Shown: piece after piece, positions 38,463-46,924 of the stretch
Layout of the letters: each line of letters opens with the position of its first letter
How positions within the stretch are numbered: the stretch's first letter is position 1
NCBI GenBank assembly: GCA_029226955.1
Contig: JAQXZA010000150.1
Span: 1 to 46,924, forward strand
DNA length: 46,924 bases
Direction: 5' to 3'
Origin: Clostridia bacterium
GTDB lineage: Bacteria; Bacillota; Clostridia; Oscillospirales; Acutalibacteraceae
Program-made: the position numbers and the translations under genes
Notes under the pieces: generated by a model
Database searches by the model: none
What the model was told of the DNA's origin: nothing
Seen by the model: the letters and a program-made list of their open reading frames with translations, nothing else

Positions 38463-39776
38463 GACATAAAATTCTGTTTTTATATCTTCAATCATCTTGT
38501 CAATAAGCTGTTCCTGATAGCCGGCAAGTTTTTCTTTTTTTACCGCTGTGCAAACATCAAAAAGGCGTGTATCGGTCACACCGTCAAACTGAATCAGTCT
38601 TTCGTCAGTAACGGGTTTATCGGAAATTGAGTCATAATAATCCTGAACTGTCATTCTCCACGGACGGATTTTCTGCGGATTTCGGCATATAATTTTATTT
38701 GCTATTAAAATACCCTCAGGGTCGGTATCGCCCGAATAATATATTTCACAGTCGGAACGGCACAACATATCTATAAGCAAAAGTGACGCTGTTTTCATTT
38801 GTCCTGATGTACACAATGCCGATATTTTCATATCTTTGAGTTCTTCACAGATATGTGAAAACACAGTCTGATTTTCAAAAACATATACTTTTTTGCTCTC
38901 ACAGTCTGCACCTGTTATTTTTCCTAAATTTGAAAGCGTTATGACATAAGACTCTTTGTTTTTAATAAATTCACTGTATGCCTGATGTATGCCGTTTTCG
39001 GTGTAAAGTCTTATTCCGTAAGCCGTTGTAAAACTGGAAATATCGTCTGGTTTTATTCCGTATGAATAGTATAACTGCAATATTTCTTCTGCACTCATAT
39101 TTCCGCTTTTGTTTTGTAGAAAAGACAAAAGCTGTATCAACAGTTTTCCGGCAACTAAGTTTCTGTCAAAATAATGCGGATTGCGTGTTATTTCAGCCGC
39201 AAGAATTGCAAGACGAATACCGTTTTCAGAAATATGATTAAGATATTCAAAAGCACTGCAAACATTATATATTATATTTTCGGTTTCAGCTTTGGATTTT
39301 TCATATTCTGAAATTATGAGTTTGTAGCCGTAATTTTTATTTTTTCTGATATTTTCAAGCCAGCGTACAGAAGAACACTCATCACCATATTCTGACGAAA
39401 TTCTTTTGATAATTGCAGAAAAGAAATCCGATTTTTCGTTTATTTTTTCTGTTTTATATTCCTTGTTTGTTATCAGCTTTTCGCCGAAATATGTTTCAAG
39501 CAAATCATAAAGCGTTATGTTTTTATATTTTGTTTCGGAGAGTGCCTTTTCAAAATCTGACATTGAAAATTTTATTTTTTCAGTATTATTGAAATCCTTG
39601 CCGAGAAATCCGCCCAACAGCTCTTTTTCGCTGTCGGACGGATTGTCAAGAATTATATAACCGGCACTTCTTCCGTAATGCCGCCATTTCTTTTTCATCT
39701 GTTCAAAGGCACGGTTATAGCCGTTTTTGCTTTTAAAGTAATTAACACAGGAATTTAATTCATCACAATTATTCAT
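38451..39776 (-). CDS. jetD: Wadjet type II nuclease subunit JetD (TIGR02679-like, Toprim)
   Basis: C-terminal Toprim-like CEIYYSGDTDPEGILIANKII; N-terminal MKKKWRHYGRSAGYIIL; 8-bp overlap with jetC. Confidence 0.9.
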   Translation of the reverse strand: MNNCDELNSCVNYFKSKNGYNRAFEQMKKKWRHYGRSAGYIILDNPSDSEKELLGGFLGKDFNNTEKIKFSMSDFEKALSETKYKNITLYDLLETYFGEKLITNKEYKTEKINEKSDFFSAIIKRISSEYGDECSSVRWLENIRKNKNYGYKLIISEYEKSKAETENIIYNVCSAFEYLNHISENGIRLAILAAEITRNPHYFDRNLVAGKLLIQLLSFLQNKSGNMSAEEILQLYYSYGIKPDDISSFTTAYGIRLYTENGIHQAYSEFIKNKESYVITLSNLGKITGADCESKKVYVFENQTVFSHICEELKDMKISALCTSGQMKTASLLLIDMLCRSDCEIYYSGDTDPEGILIANKIICRNPQKIRPWRMTVQDYYDSISDKPVTDERLIQFDGVTDTRLFDVCTAVKKEKLAGYQEQLIDKMIEDIKTEFYVGNS

Positions 39777-42700
39777 TCAAAATCCTTTCGTGTCCGTTCC
39801 AGTAATAGTTTATTACTGTTACAACATCTGAATTTGCCGGACGCAAAAGCTCGGCAATACGAAGTGACGGTACGGTTTCATAACAGCCCCACAAAACCTG
39901 AGAATTGATTATATAGTCAAAATCAAGTTTCTGCACCAGTTCAAACATACTGCTTATATTTTTGTCGTCAACTCCGGCGAATGCCTCATCAAGTGCGATA
40001 ATACGTGGGTGGTCGTTGTTTTCGGCTTTTTTGTACTGTGCATTTACCGCCGCAAAAAGCGGAACATACATAGCCATTGCCTTTTCACCGCCGCTGAAAC
40101 GGTTAAATGCTCCGTTTGTAAGTTCTTTTTTGGACTCGGAATTTCTGTAATAATACATTTTAAATTCAAACCATTTTCTGTAATCGAGTGCGTCCCTTAC
40201 CAAATCGGAATAATTCACCGTTTCGCCGTTTTCCTCAGCCGTCTGTTTTGCAATATGAATTTTATTTCTGAAATGCGAGGAAACCCTGTCTATATCCTGT
40301 GTTGTGAGAAGTTCCCTGTCACGTGCAAGAAGTTTTTCGAGTTCGGAAATTTCAAGTTCGTTGTCGTTTTCGGCACTTCTTGCTTTCCAGTCAAGCGAAA
40401 ATGTCAGCCCCATTGATGTATCCATATTCTGCATAAGTGCTGACATATCCTTTATCCATCTGCGGCTCTCGGAAATACGTGCATTAAGTTTACGGCTTAA
40501 TGTATCGGCAAGGATATTTTCAAACAGTTCACGGTCTTTTTCCTGTATAAGCTGCTCCGTACTTTCTATCATACTTTTAACAGCAACGCAAAAATCGTTG
40601 AAATACAGTTTCTGCCCGTTAAGCGTTGCATAAATACGTTGTCTTTTTCTCAGCGTATTGGTATTTTCGCTGTTTTCAAAGCAGTCTTCAAGCGTTGCAC
40701 CGTAAATTGCAATATTGCTGTTGTATTTCTGAAATTTGTTATGCAGTAACGTTATCATATCAGAAACGGATTTATCCTTGTCATTATTATGAATACAGCC
40801 GACTGCTTTTTTCGCTGTTTCATAGGACGAATTGCCGACCTCATCAAATACAAGATTCAAAGACAATTCTTCTTCAAAATAGGTTTTCAGATTTTCCGTT
40901 ATTGTCATAACTTCCGCACTTTTGATTTTTGCGTTTTCTATTTCCGTTTCAAGCCTTGAAATATTATTTTCGGCAACAGCTATTTTTGTTTTGTTGTCGG
41001 AATATCTGCTTTCGTTTTCTCTGAGCATACGGTTTATCTGAGTAAGTCTTTCGGCTTTTGCCTTAACTTCGGGATTGTTCAAAAATTCATTTATCTGATT
41101 TATGAGTTTATCATAGCTTTCAACTTTTCTTATTATATTTCTCAGTTCAGCCTGTGTTTCGTCAATAATATCGTTTTCGCTGTCGATATTATATTGAACA
41201 TTTTCATATCTGATTTTTGCATTATTGTATTTAGTAACCGTCTTATCAAGCTCAATAAAGATATTTTTATAGTCTGATACTGCCTCTCTTACTTCTTTGT
41301 AGCTTTCGGTGTTCCGTGCGTAAGGAAGTATCTTACAGGCAGTAATCATATCCTGTTCGCATTTTGTTTTTACCGCTGACAAATCAAGCAGTATTTTTTC
41401 CTGAGCGTTAAAATCTCTTACGGCGGAATTATAATTCATTTCGCACTCTTTTGACATATCTATTGACCTGTCAAGGTCGTCATATTTCGGCAAAGCGTTT
41501 TTATCTTTTTCGAGAGTTGAAATTCTTTGATTTATTCCGTCTGTTTCATTTCTTAAAGCATTAAGCTGTTCTGTACATACATCTATTTCTTTTTGCTTTT
41601 CGGCAATTTGTTTTTCCTTGTTTCTGCGTCTTGCATTAACGCCGATATACATAGCGTCACTGTCAGCGGTGCTGTAACCTTCAAGAATACCGTTGCGGAA
41701 ATATCCGTCGGGAGAAACAACAAACTTACTGTCGCTTTCTCTTTTCTCGCTGAAATCCGCTAAAATTTTTTCCGTCTGAAATTTCAGTTCACTGTGAATA
41801 TCATCACTTATTTTCAGCTTGCCGAATTTTTCCGTGCCGTTTCCGTCAGTATGAATTATTACATCAGAATAGCCTTTTAATAACTGTGTTGCCTTTTCGT
41901 AGTCGTTTTCGGCTACAATAAGAGAGTCAAGCAATCCCGAATCCGTAAGCTGACATTCAAGCATATTCTGTTCATCAGCACTTATGTTATCGGCAAAATC
42001 AACAGCCTCATAGAACGGTATGAAATTTATGCCGTTTTGTGTAAGTATTTTTCGTGTTTCCTGTACTCTTTTACTTCTTTCGGGAACAGGTTCTTTCATA
42101 TTTATAAGCTGTTGAAGTTCGTTTTCAAGTGATTTTTTTGACTTAATAAGACTGTCCTGTTCTGACTGAATGTCAATTTTAATACGGTACAGTTCATTAT
42201 ATTTTTCATTGTACAAAGAGTTTGTAATATTCAGAATTTCGCCGTAATCAGCCGGACTTTTATACTGCTTTATAAGTTCAGACAGCTTTTGAACGGTTTC
42301 ACTATTCAGAATAAGTTCTTTGTGTTCGTCAGCAAAAATATAATATTGTTCTGTTATGCTGTCCCTTGATTCGTCTTCAAGTTTTCTTGCGGAATTAAGT
42401 TCCTTTTCAGCTATTGACTTATTTTTACTGCGTTTTTCGAGTTCTTTTTCTGCATTGTTACATTCATTTGTTTTTTCTTCAAACCTGTTCACAGCGTCGA
42501 ATGCAGTATTTATATTTTTTGACAGACGGTTAAGTTCATCAGAAATATTCCTTGAAATACGTTCATAATCATTACTTTCGGGCAGTTCTTTTACATCATT
42601 GTGTTTTTCAAAATTCAGTATATCGTTTTGTTCGTCAAGCTGTAAAAAAAGATTTTCAATATTGTATTTATAGTCATCTGTTTCTTTGAGGATATTTTTT

Positions 42701-43815
42701 TGCTGAACTTCAAGCCTGTAAATCTTGTCTTTGCTTTTTGAGATTTTTTCGGATTTTCTGTTCTTGTTCTCAATTTCCTCATTTCTTGCGTTTTCATATT
42801 TCTGACGCTGATTTACATTTTCCTCTATGTCAGAAATATTTATTGTGCTTTTCTCGGATTCAAGTTCGGATTTTTCTATTCTTAAAATCTCGTTTTCGTC
42901 ATTAAGTTTTTTAACTTCTTCTTTTCCTGATGTAAATTCTTTTTCTTTTTTCTTCAAATCCGCACTGATAGAGTCAGAATCAGACTTTGCGTCAAGAAAA
43001 GCCTCTGCTTTTTTTGAAAGCATATAGCGGTTGTACCTGTCGTACTCAGTTTTTATGTTCTGCAAATCACTGTATGTTTCCTTTAAATTTTCAAGTCTGC
43101 TCTGAATACCGTCCATATCTTCCATAGCGTCAACCATTGCGTGAAGGTCATCATCAGACAGTGTTTGAAGTGAATCGTTAAGAATATCATAAACCTTTGA
43201 CGGCTTGAACTCCTTTGACAGCTTAGGGGCACGAACCTTTATGAGAAGTTTTATAAACTGTTCATACTGCTCAATGCGTGGAAAACCGAATATATATTTA
43301 TTCACAAAAGCCATATATTCCTTTTGTGTTTCGGCAAAGATATTTCCGTCACCGAGTTTCTTTTTCAAATCCTGTTTAGTGTAAGGGATTTTTCTTGTGC
43401 CGATTTTTTGATAAAGGAACATATCATAGCCTATTCTCTGATTATCAAGAATGATAAATCCCCAGAACTGCATAGGCTTTCCTTTCTGAGCCCTCTGACC
43501 TATTCCTATTGTGCGGTACTGTTCGGTATTTTGTTTTTTAAATTCAAGAAACAAATAACCTGTCACATCATCTTTTTCATTGTCGCCGAGAAAATAATAC
43601 TCCATTTTTCTGTCGCTTGAACCAAACGGGTCAAGTCTGCTCGGAGTTCTGTCGCCGTCAAGTATAAAAGGGATAATGCTTTGTGTAGTTATTGATTTTC
43701 CCGAACCGTTCTGTCCTTTAAGGAGTAATTTTCCGTCAGAAAACTCAAATATTTCTTCATCATAAAGCCAAAAATTAACAAAGCCTATTCTGTTCATCTG
43801 CCAACGGTTGTCCAT
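39769..43815 (-). CDS. jetC: Wadjet type II SMC-like ATPase JetC (TIGR02680-like)
   Basis: Walker A LLKGQNGSGKSITTQSIIPFILDG; long coiled coils; signature NRFSGGEKAMAMYVPLFAAV; Walker B RIIALDEAFAGVD. Confidence 0.95.
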   Translation of the reverse strand: MDNRWQMNRIGFVNFWLYDEEIFEFSDGKLLLKGQNGSGKSITTQSIIPFILDGDRTPSRLDPFGSSDRKMEYYFLGDNEKDDVTGYLFLEFKKQNTEQYRTIGIGQRAQKGKPMQFWGFIILDNQRIGYDMFLYQKIGTRKIPYTKQDLKKKLGDGNIFAETQKEYMAFVNKYIFGFPRIEQYEQFIKLLIKVRAPKLSKEFKPSKVYDILNDSLQTLSDDDLHAMVDAMEDMDGIQSRLENLKETYSDLQNIKTEYDRYNRYMLSKKAEAFLDAKSDSDSISADLKKKEKEFTSGKEEVKKLNDENEILRIEKSELESEKSTINISDIEENVNQRQKYENARNEEIENKNRKSEKISKSKDKIYRLEVQQKNILKETDDYKYNIENLFLQLDEQNDILNFEKHNDVKELPESNDYERISRNISDELNRLSKNINTAFDAVNRFEEKTNECNNAEKELEKRSKNKSIAEKELNSARKLEDESRDSITEQYYIFADEHKELILNSETVQKLSELIKQYKSPADYGEILNITNSLYNEKYNELYRIKIDIQSEQDSLIKSKKSLENELQQLINMKEPVPERSKRVQETRKILTQNGINFIPFYEAVDFADNISADEQNMLECQLTDSGLLDSLIVAENDYEKATQLLKGYSDVIIHTDGNGTEKFGKLKISDDIHSELKFQTEKILADFSEKRESDSKFVVSPDGYFRNGILEGYSTADSDAMYIGVNARRRNKEKQIAEKQKEIDVCTEQLNALRNETDGINQRISTLEKDKNALPKYDDLDRSIDMSKECEMNYNSAVRDFNAQEKILLDLSAVKTKCEQDMITACKILPYARNTESYKEVREAVSDYKNIFIELDKTVTKYNNAKIRYENVQYNIDSENDIIDETQAELRNIIRKVESYDKLINQINEFLNNPEVKAKAERLTQINRMLRENESRYSDNKTKIAVAENNISRLETEIENAKIKSAEVMTITENLKTYFEEELSLNLVFDEVGNSSYETAKKAVGCIHNNDKDKSVSDMITLLHNKFQKYNSNIAIYGATLEDCFENSENTNTLRKRQRIYATLNGQKLYFNDFCVAVKSMIESTEQLIQEKDRELFENILADTLSRKLNARISESRRWIKDMSALMQNMDTSMGLTFSLDWKARSAENDNELEISELEKLLARDRELLTTQDIDRVSSHFRNKIHIAKQTAEENGETVNYSDLVRDALDYRKWFEFKMYYYRNSESKKELTNGAFNRFSGGEKAMAMYVPLFAAVNAQYKKAENNDHPRIIALDEAFAGVDDKNISSMFELVQKLDFDYIINSQVLWGCYETVPSLRIAELLRPANSDVVTVINYYWNGHERILNE

Positions 43816-44957
43816 TATTCTTCACCCTCTGCAATTTTAAAATCCTTAGGATATTTTCCGTCAAATATTCCTGCTGACGAATATATCACAATATTTTCAC
43901 TGTCAATAACATCAAGCATTTTCCATATTTTCATATTTCCGATTATATTCAGAATCAGCTTTTCATAAGTCATTTCACGGTATTCCTTACTCCACGCTGA
44001 AACATATTTATCTCTGCAATTCTTTATAACAGATTTGAAATTCTCCATACTTATATAAATACAATCGTTTGAATTTCTGACAAGAATGTTTTGTTCAGTC
44101 TGTTTTCTTATTTCTGAACATACAAGCAAAACTATTTCAGATATTGCCTTGCTGTCGGGGAAACACTCTCCTGTACAGTCATTCTCATACATAACAAAAA
44201 ATGCCGAGTTTTTATGTATTCTCAGTTCTCCGCCTATATTACTGTCAAGAGTTTTCTGTATTGCATTACGCTGATTTTTGATGTATATAGAATCTGGATT
44301 ATCGTTTTCCGTCCAGTAAACACCGGGTGACGCAACAAGCTGTCTGTAAACCCTGTTTATCCTGAAATGTCCTCTGTCGGTCTGGGTATCGTCAATATGT
44401 TCTTTCTCAAAATCCTTGTATGTTTTGTATGACGAAATATCCCTGTTAAAATTAGTCGCAAAATATCTTGAAAGTCCCGTGTTCACATACAGAACTTCCC
44501 TGTCTATAATGTCTGAGGTTTTTTCGTTTGAGGAATCAACTATTTTCATAAGACCTGTGTTTTCCGCAAATTTCAAAGCCCTTACAAGCGATTTTCTGTG
44601 TGAAAAGATAGTCGAATCAAGCTGAATAAACTCTTTTAACTGAATTGTAATCATATCAACAAGTTCTGACAGCAAAAAGGGTTCTCCGTCCTCCCTGTCT
44701 TCCAGAAAAATCAGAAGTGCCGACAAAATGCAATAATCAAGTTTATCGGTAAATTCCGTTATTCCCATAAAACTTTCCGCACAGGCGGGAATTTTCTCAA
44801 CCTTTAATATTTTATCGTTAATTATCAGTCGCCAGCCAAGCTGTTCAACAATGAATTTTCGTGCCTGATTTATTTCACGTTTGGTTTTTATATAGGTGTC
44901 TTTATCCTTTGACTTGTCAATCCAAAAATTTTCAAGAAGTTTTTTTACCGAATCCAC
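43815..44957 (-). CDS. jetB: Wadjet type II subunit JetB (TIGR02678-like)
   Basis: Position between jetA and jetC with 1-bp overlap; KRE-INQARKFIVEQLGWRLIIND...LCILSALLIFLEDRE-type sequence (DUF2398-like). Confidence 0.88.
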   Translation of the reverse strand: MDSVKKLLENFWIDKSKDKDTYIKTKREINQARKFIVEQLGWRLIINDKILKVEKIPACAESFMGITEFTDKLDYCILSALLIFLEDREDGEPFLLSELVDMITIQLKEFIQLDSTIFSHRKSLVRALKFAENTGLMKIVDSSNEKTSDIIDREVLYVNTGLSRYFATNFNRDISSYKTYKDFEKEHIDDTQTDRGHFRINRVYRQLVASPGVYWTENDNPDSIYIKNQRNAIQKTLDSNIGGELRIHKNSAFFVMYENDCTGECFPDSKAISEIVLLVCSEIRKQTEQNILVRNSNDCIYISMENFKSVIKNCRDKYVSAWSKEYREMTYEKLILNIIGNMKIWKMLDVIDSENIVIYSSAGIFDGKYPKDFKIAEGEE

Positions 44958-44960
44958 AAC

Positions 44961-46433
44961 TTACACCTCCTCAAATTCCATCACATATTTTGGCATAACA
45001 AGGTCGCCGTCAGTGCATTTCAGCGTACACTGTCCGTCTTTTTTTACAAGATGAAATTTTCTGCCAAATTCCGTTGACGCTGTTTTTGAGTTAGTCATAT
45101 TTGCAAGTGAAATCCATCTGAGAAGTGTAGTTCTTGTGTCCTCTGATATACATTCATCAATATCCGAAATATCAAGCCTGTTATTCCTGATATATTTAGT
45201 CACCATATTCTTATTCTTTTCGACCTGTTCAAGATACTGATTTTTCTGCATTTGTTTTTCCATACTTTTATTTTCAAAGCCTGTTTTATCCGCTCTCGGC
45301 TTATATGTTCTTGTATGCGGCTGTAAAGCATACTGCATAGGTTCTTCATTGTATGTACTGCTGTTAATGCTGTCTGTTGAACGGTCATTATTCACTTTAT
45401 AATGTTTTAAATGCTGTATTCCGAAAACATACGCTGACAGCTTGTGTGCCTCATCAATATTTTCGCAATCTGCAAACATAGAGATAAACCTTTTGTAATC
45501 GTCCTTACGGCTTATTCCCCAATTCTGAGTCTGTATAATCAATGACGCATTATGCACAATATTGCTGATTATCCTGTCGGTTATATCCATAACTCTGTTG
45601 CTTTCACTCTGAAAACTGTCAGTTGAAATAAACCAGTTTTTTATTTCCTGCCATCTGCCAAAGGTTAAATTTCTTATGTCATCTTCGGTAAATCTTACCG
45701 ATTCAACTAAGTTTCTCGGTATGTCAAGTTCACTCTGTACAATCTTTTCTAGTAATTCTTTCTCGGTTTCCTCAGGAATGTGTTTCAAAAGGCTTTCAAT
45801 ACGCATTGACTTGATTTTTAATTCCTGTACAAAGTCTTTAAGATACTGCACCAGTTTATCCTTGTGAAGTACAAACTCCATAGATTTCATTATCTTATCC
45901 GCACGACCTGAATAAAACTCTCTTAAATAGTCCTTATAGTTCTGATTAAGTCTTTGAAAATCTTCCTGTAAATTTTTCCACCATTCGTTTATCTGGTTAA
46001 GCGGCAAATCCTTTACATTTTCCGCATTACTGATAGACTGTTCAATTCTTGTAAAGTAATTCGGCGACAAACTGCCTGTTTCTATAAACAGATTTTCAAG
46101 TTTTACCGTCAGTTTTTCTATCTCAACGGAATATTCAGACATTGAGTAACTGTACTGTCTGTTTTTATATTCCTCGATTGTATAAACTCTTTTCGGGTCC
46201 TGTATTGCAACAAGGTTTTTCCAGTTTACGAGTGCGTCAAGGTCACTTTGCAACTGTTCCATAGTATAATCGGAAAATTCCGAATATTTTTTTATTTTCT
46301 CAAAAATTTCTTCTTTGTGCATTTGACCGTGCATTTTCTGGTCTTCTTCATAGAAAATCCGCATAATTCTTCTGTATCTTACCGAATTTCCCGTTGAAAG
46401 ATATGTCATCTCCTGTATTGCTTCAAGCTGCAT
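44961..46433 (-). CDS. jetA: Wadjet type II subunit JetA (TIGR02677-like)
   Basis: MQLEAIQEMTYLSTGNSVRYRRIMRIFYEEDQKMHGQMHKEEIFEKI (DUF2397-like); first gene of the jet operon. Confidence 0.88.
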   Translation of the reverse strand: MQLEAIQEMTYLSTGNSVRYRRIMRIFYEEDQKMHGQMHKEEIFEKIKKYSEFSDYTMEQLQSDLDALVNWKNLVAIQDPKRVYTIEEYKNRQYSYSMSEYSVEIEKLTVKLENLFIETGSLSPNYFTRIEQSISNAENVKDLPLNQINEWWKNLQEDFQRLNQNYKDYLREFYSGRADKIMKSMEFVLHKDKLVQYLKDFVQELKIKSMRIESLLKHIPEETEKELLEKIVQSELDIPRNLVESVRFTEDDIRNLTFGRWQEIKNWFISTDSFQSESNRVMDITDRIISNIVHNASLIIQTQNWGISRKDDYKRFISMFADCENIDEAHKLSAYVFGIQHLKHYKVNNDRSTDSINSSTYNEEPMQYALQPHTRTYKPRADKTGFENKSMEKQMQKNQYLEQVEKNKNMVTKYIRNNRLDISDIDECISEDTRTTLLRWISLANMTNSKTASTEFGRKFHLVKKDGQCTLKCTDGDLVMPKYVMEFEEV

Positions 46434-46469
46434 ATTACAGTCACACCTTATATATATATTATATGACAT

Positions 46470-46498
46470 ATTATAAAGCAAAATATTTGTTTTTTCAA
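46470..46498 (-). promoter_or_regulatory. Promoter for jetABCD
   Basis: Minus strand TTGAAA - 17 nt (AAACAAATATTTTGCTT) - TATAAT upstream of jetA. Confidence 0.75.
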
Positions 46499-46661
46499 CA
46501 ATTTTTGATTGATTCTTTTATTTTTTATCTTCCATTCAATCGGCATTTTTCTCTATAATATCAAGGATAAAACTTCTGTATTCTTCTCCAATCGGTATAT
46601 TATAATCTGTATATGGTAAGCAATAATATAAAAACCCCGACTTGCACACAGCACCCAAAGA

Positions 46662-46924
46662 TTAGGAATTTAAGCCGAATTGCTCTCTGTATTTGAGCGA
46701 TTTGGGATTTTCAAAAACCAAATTGATGATTTTTTCTACCTTTTCAAGATGGTCTGATGGTGGATTGATAACAAATGCATACAAATTCAAATAGTTTTGC
46801 AAATCATCTCTGCTGAATCCACTATGGGCATTCAAAAACATTTTCAAAAGGCTATGTATACGATTAACCGGATCAAGAGGATTCTCACTATCAGCTAACC
46901 CCTTTAGTTCAGAAGATGAATATG
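46662..46924 (-). mobile_element. IS1595/ISXO2-like transposase, C-terminal part (open to window edge)
   Basis: Frame is open to the edge: YSSSELKGLADSENPLDPVNRIHSLLKMFLNAHSGFSRDDLQNYLNLYAFVINPPSDHLEKVEKIINLVFENPKSLKYREQFGLNS*; resembles ISXO2-type C-termini (H..LK.FL....G.S...LQ.YLN.YAF). Confidence 0.65.

Noticed and set aside
671-45388. Minus-strand alternative-frame ORFs (e.g. 671-919, 5556-5813, 19224-19433, 22466-22738, 28268-28555, 45200-45388)
   Set aside because: Nested out of frame within well-supported genes; no domain evidence.
280-45867. Many plus-strand ORFs of 60-160 aa in the track (e.g. 280-780, 3519-3992, 4262-4657, 14022-14408, 17801-18268, 40009-40416)
   Set aside because: They lie antisense to confidently called minus-strand genes, have low-complexity or Cys/Phe-rich sequences and no recognisable domains or well-placed RBS.
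1-46924. tRNA/rRNA genes
   Set aside because: No cloverleaf-like or rRNA-conserved segments noticed by eye; intergenic regions are short.

Overview
AT-rich, Firmicute-like (Clostridia/Ruminococcus-type) chromosomal segment, almost entirely coded on the minus strand. Reading right to left along the coding direction: (1) a partial IS1595/ISXO2-like transposase at the right edge. (2) A complete type II Wadjet (JetABCD) locus with a strong promoter. (3) Two convergent DUF4143-type AAA ATPases, each preceded by tandem direct repeats that sit on its promoter. (4) A cysK - serine hydrolase - GCS2-like ligase - GshA-like ligase - class II glutamine amidotransferase operon, apparently gamma-glutamyl/thiol metabolism. 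(5) A urea island of about 16 kb: fused ureAB, ureC, E, F, G, D; two small membrane proteins; a hybrid histidine kinase with an AraC-type response regulator; a cytidylate-kinase-like protein; urtABCDE; and a second REC-histidine kinase. (6) A class III Fic protein, an HD-domain nucleotidase and two LCP-family proteins. (7) An RNA-repair operon: GNAT, two WYL-type regulators, Hen1, Pnkp, an uncharacterised 'DGHHK' protein, a MoxR AAA+ ATPase and a vWA/metallopeptidase-like protein running off the left edge. The observations most worth follow-up are the expanded Hen1/Pnkp operon, the -35-embedded tandem repeats upstream of both DUF4143 ATPases (shared core about TTG(A)MAAGTCRGAAATT), the two-ligase plus amidotransferase thiol-like cluster, and leader hairpins in the urea island. 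All family calls come from reading motifs in the translations; no database searches were run.
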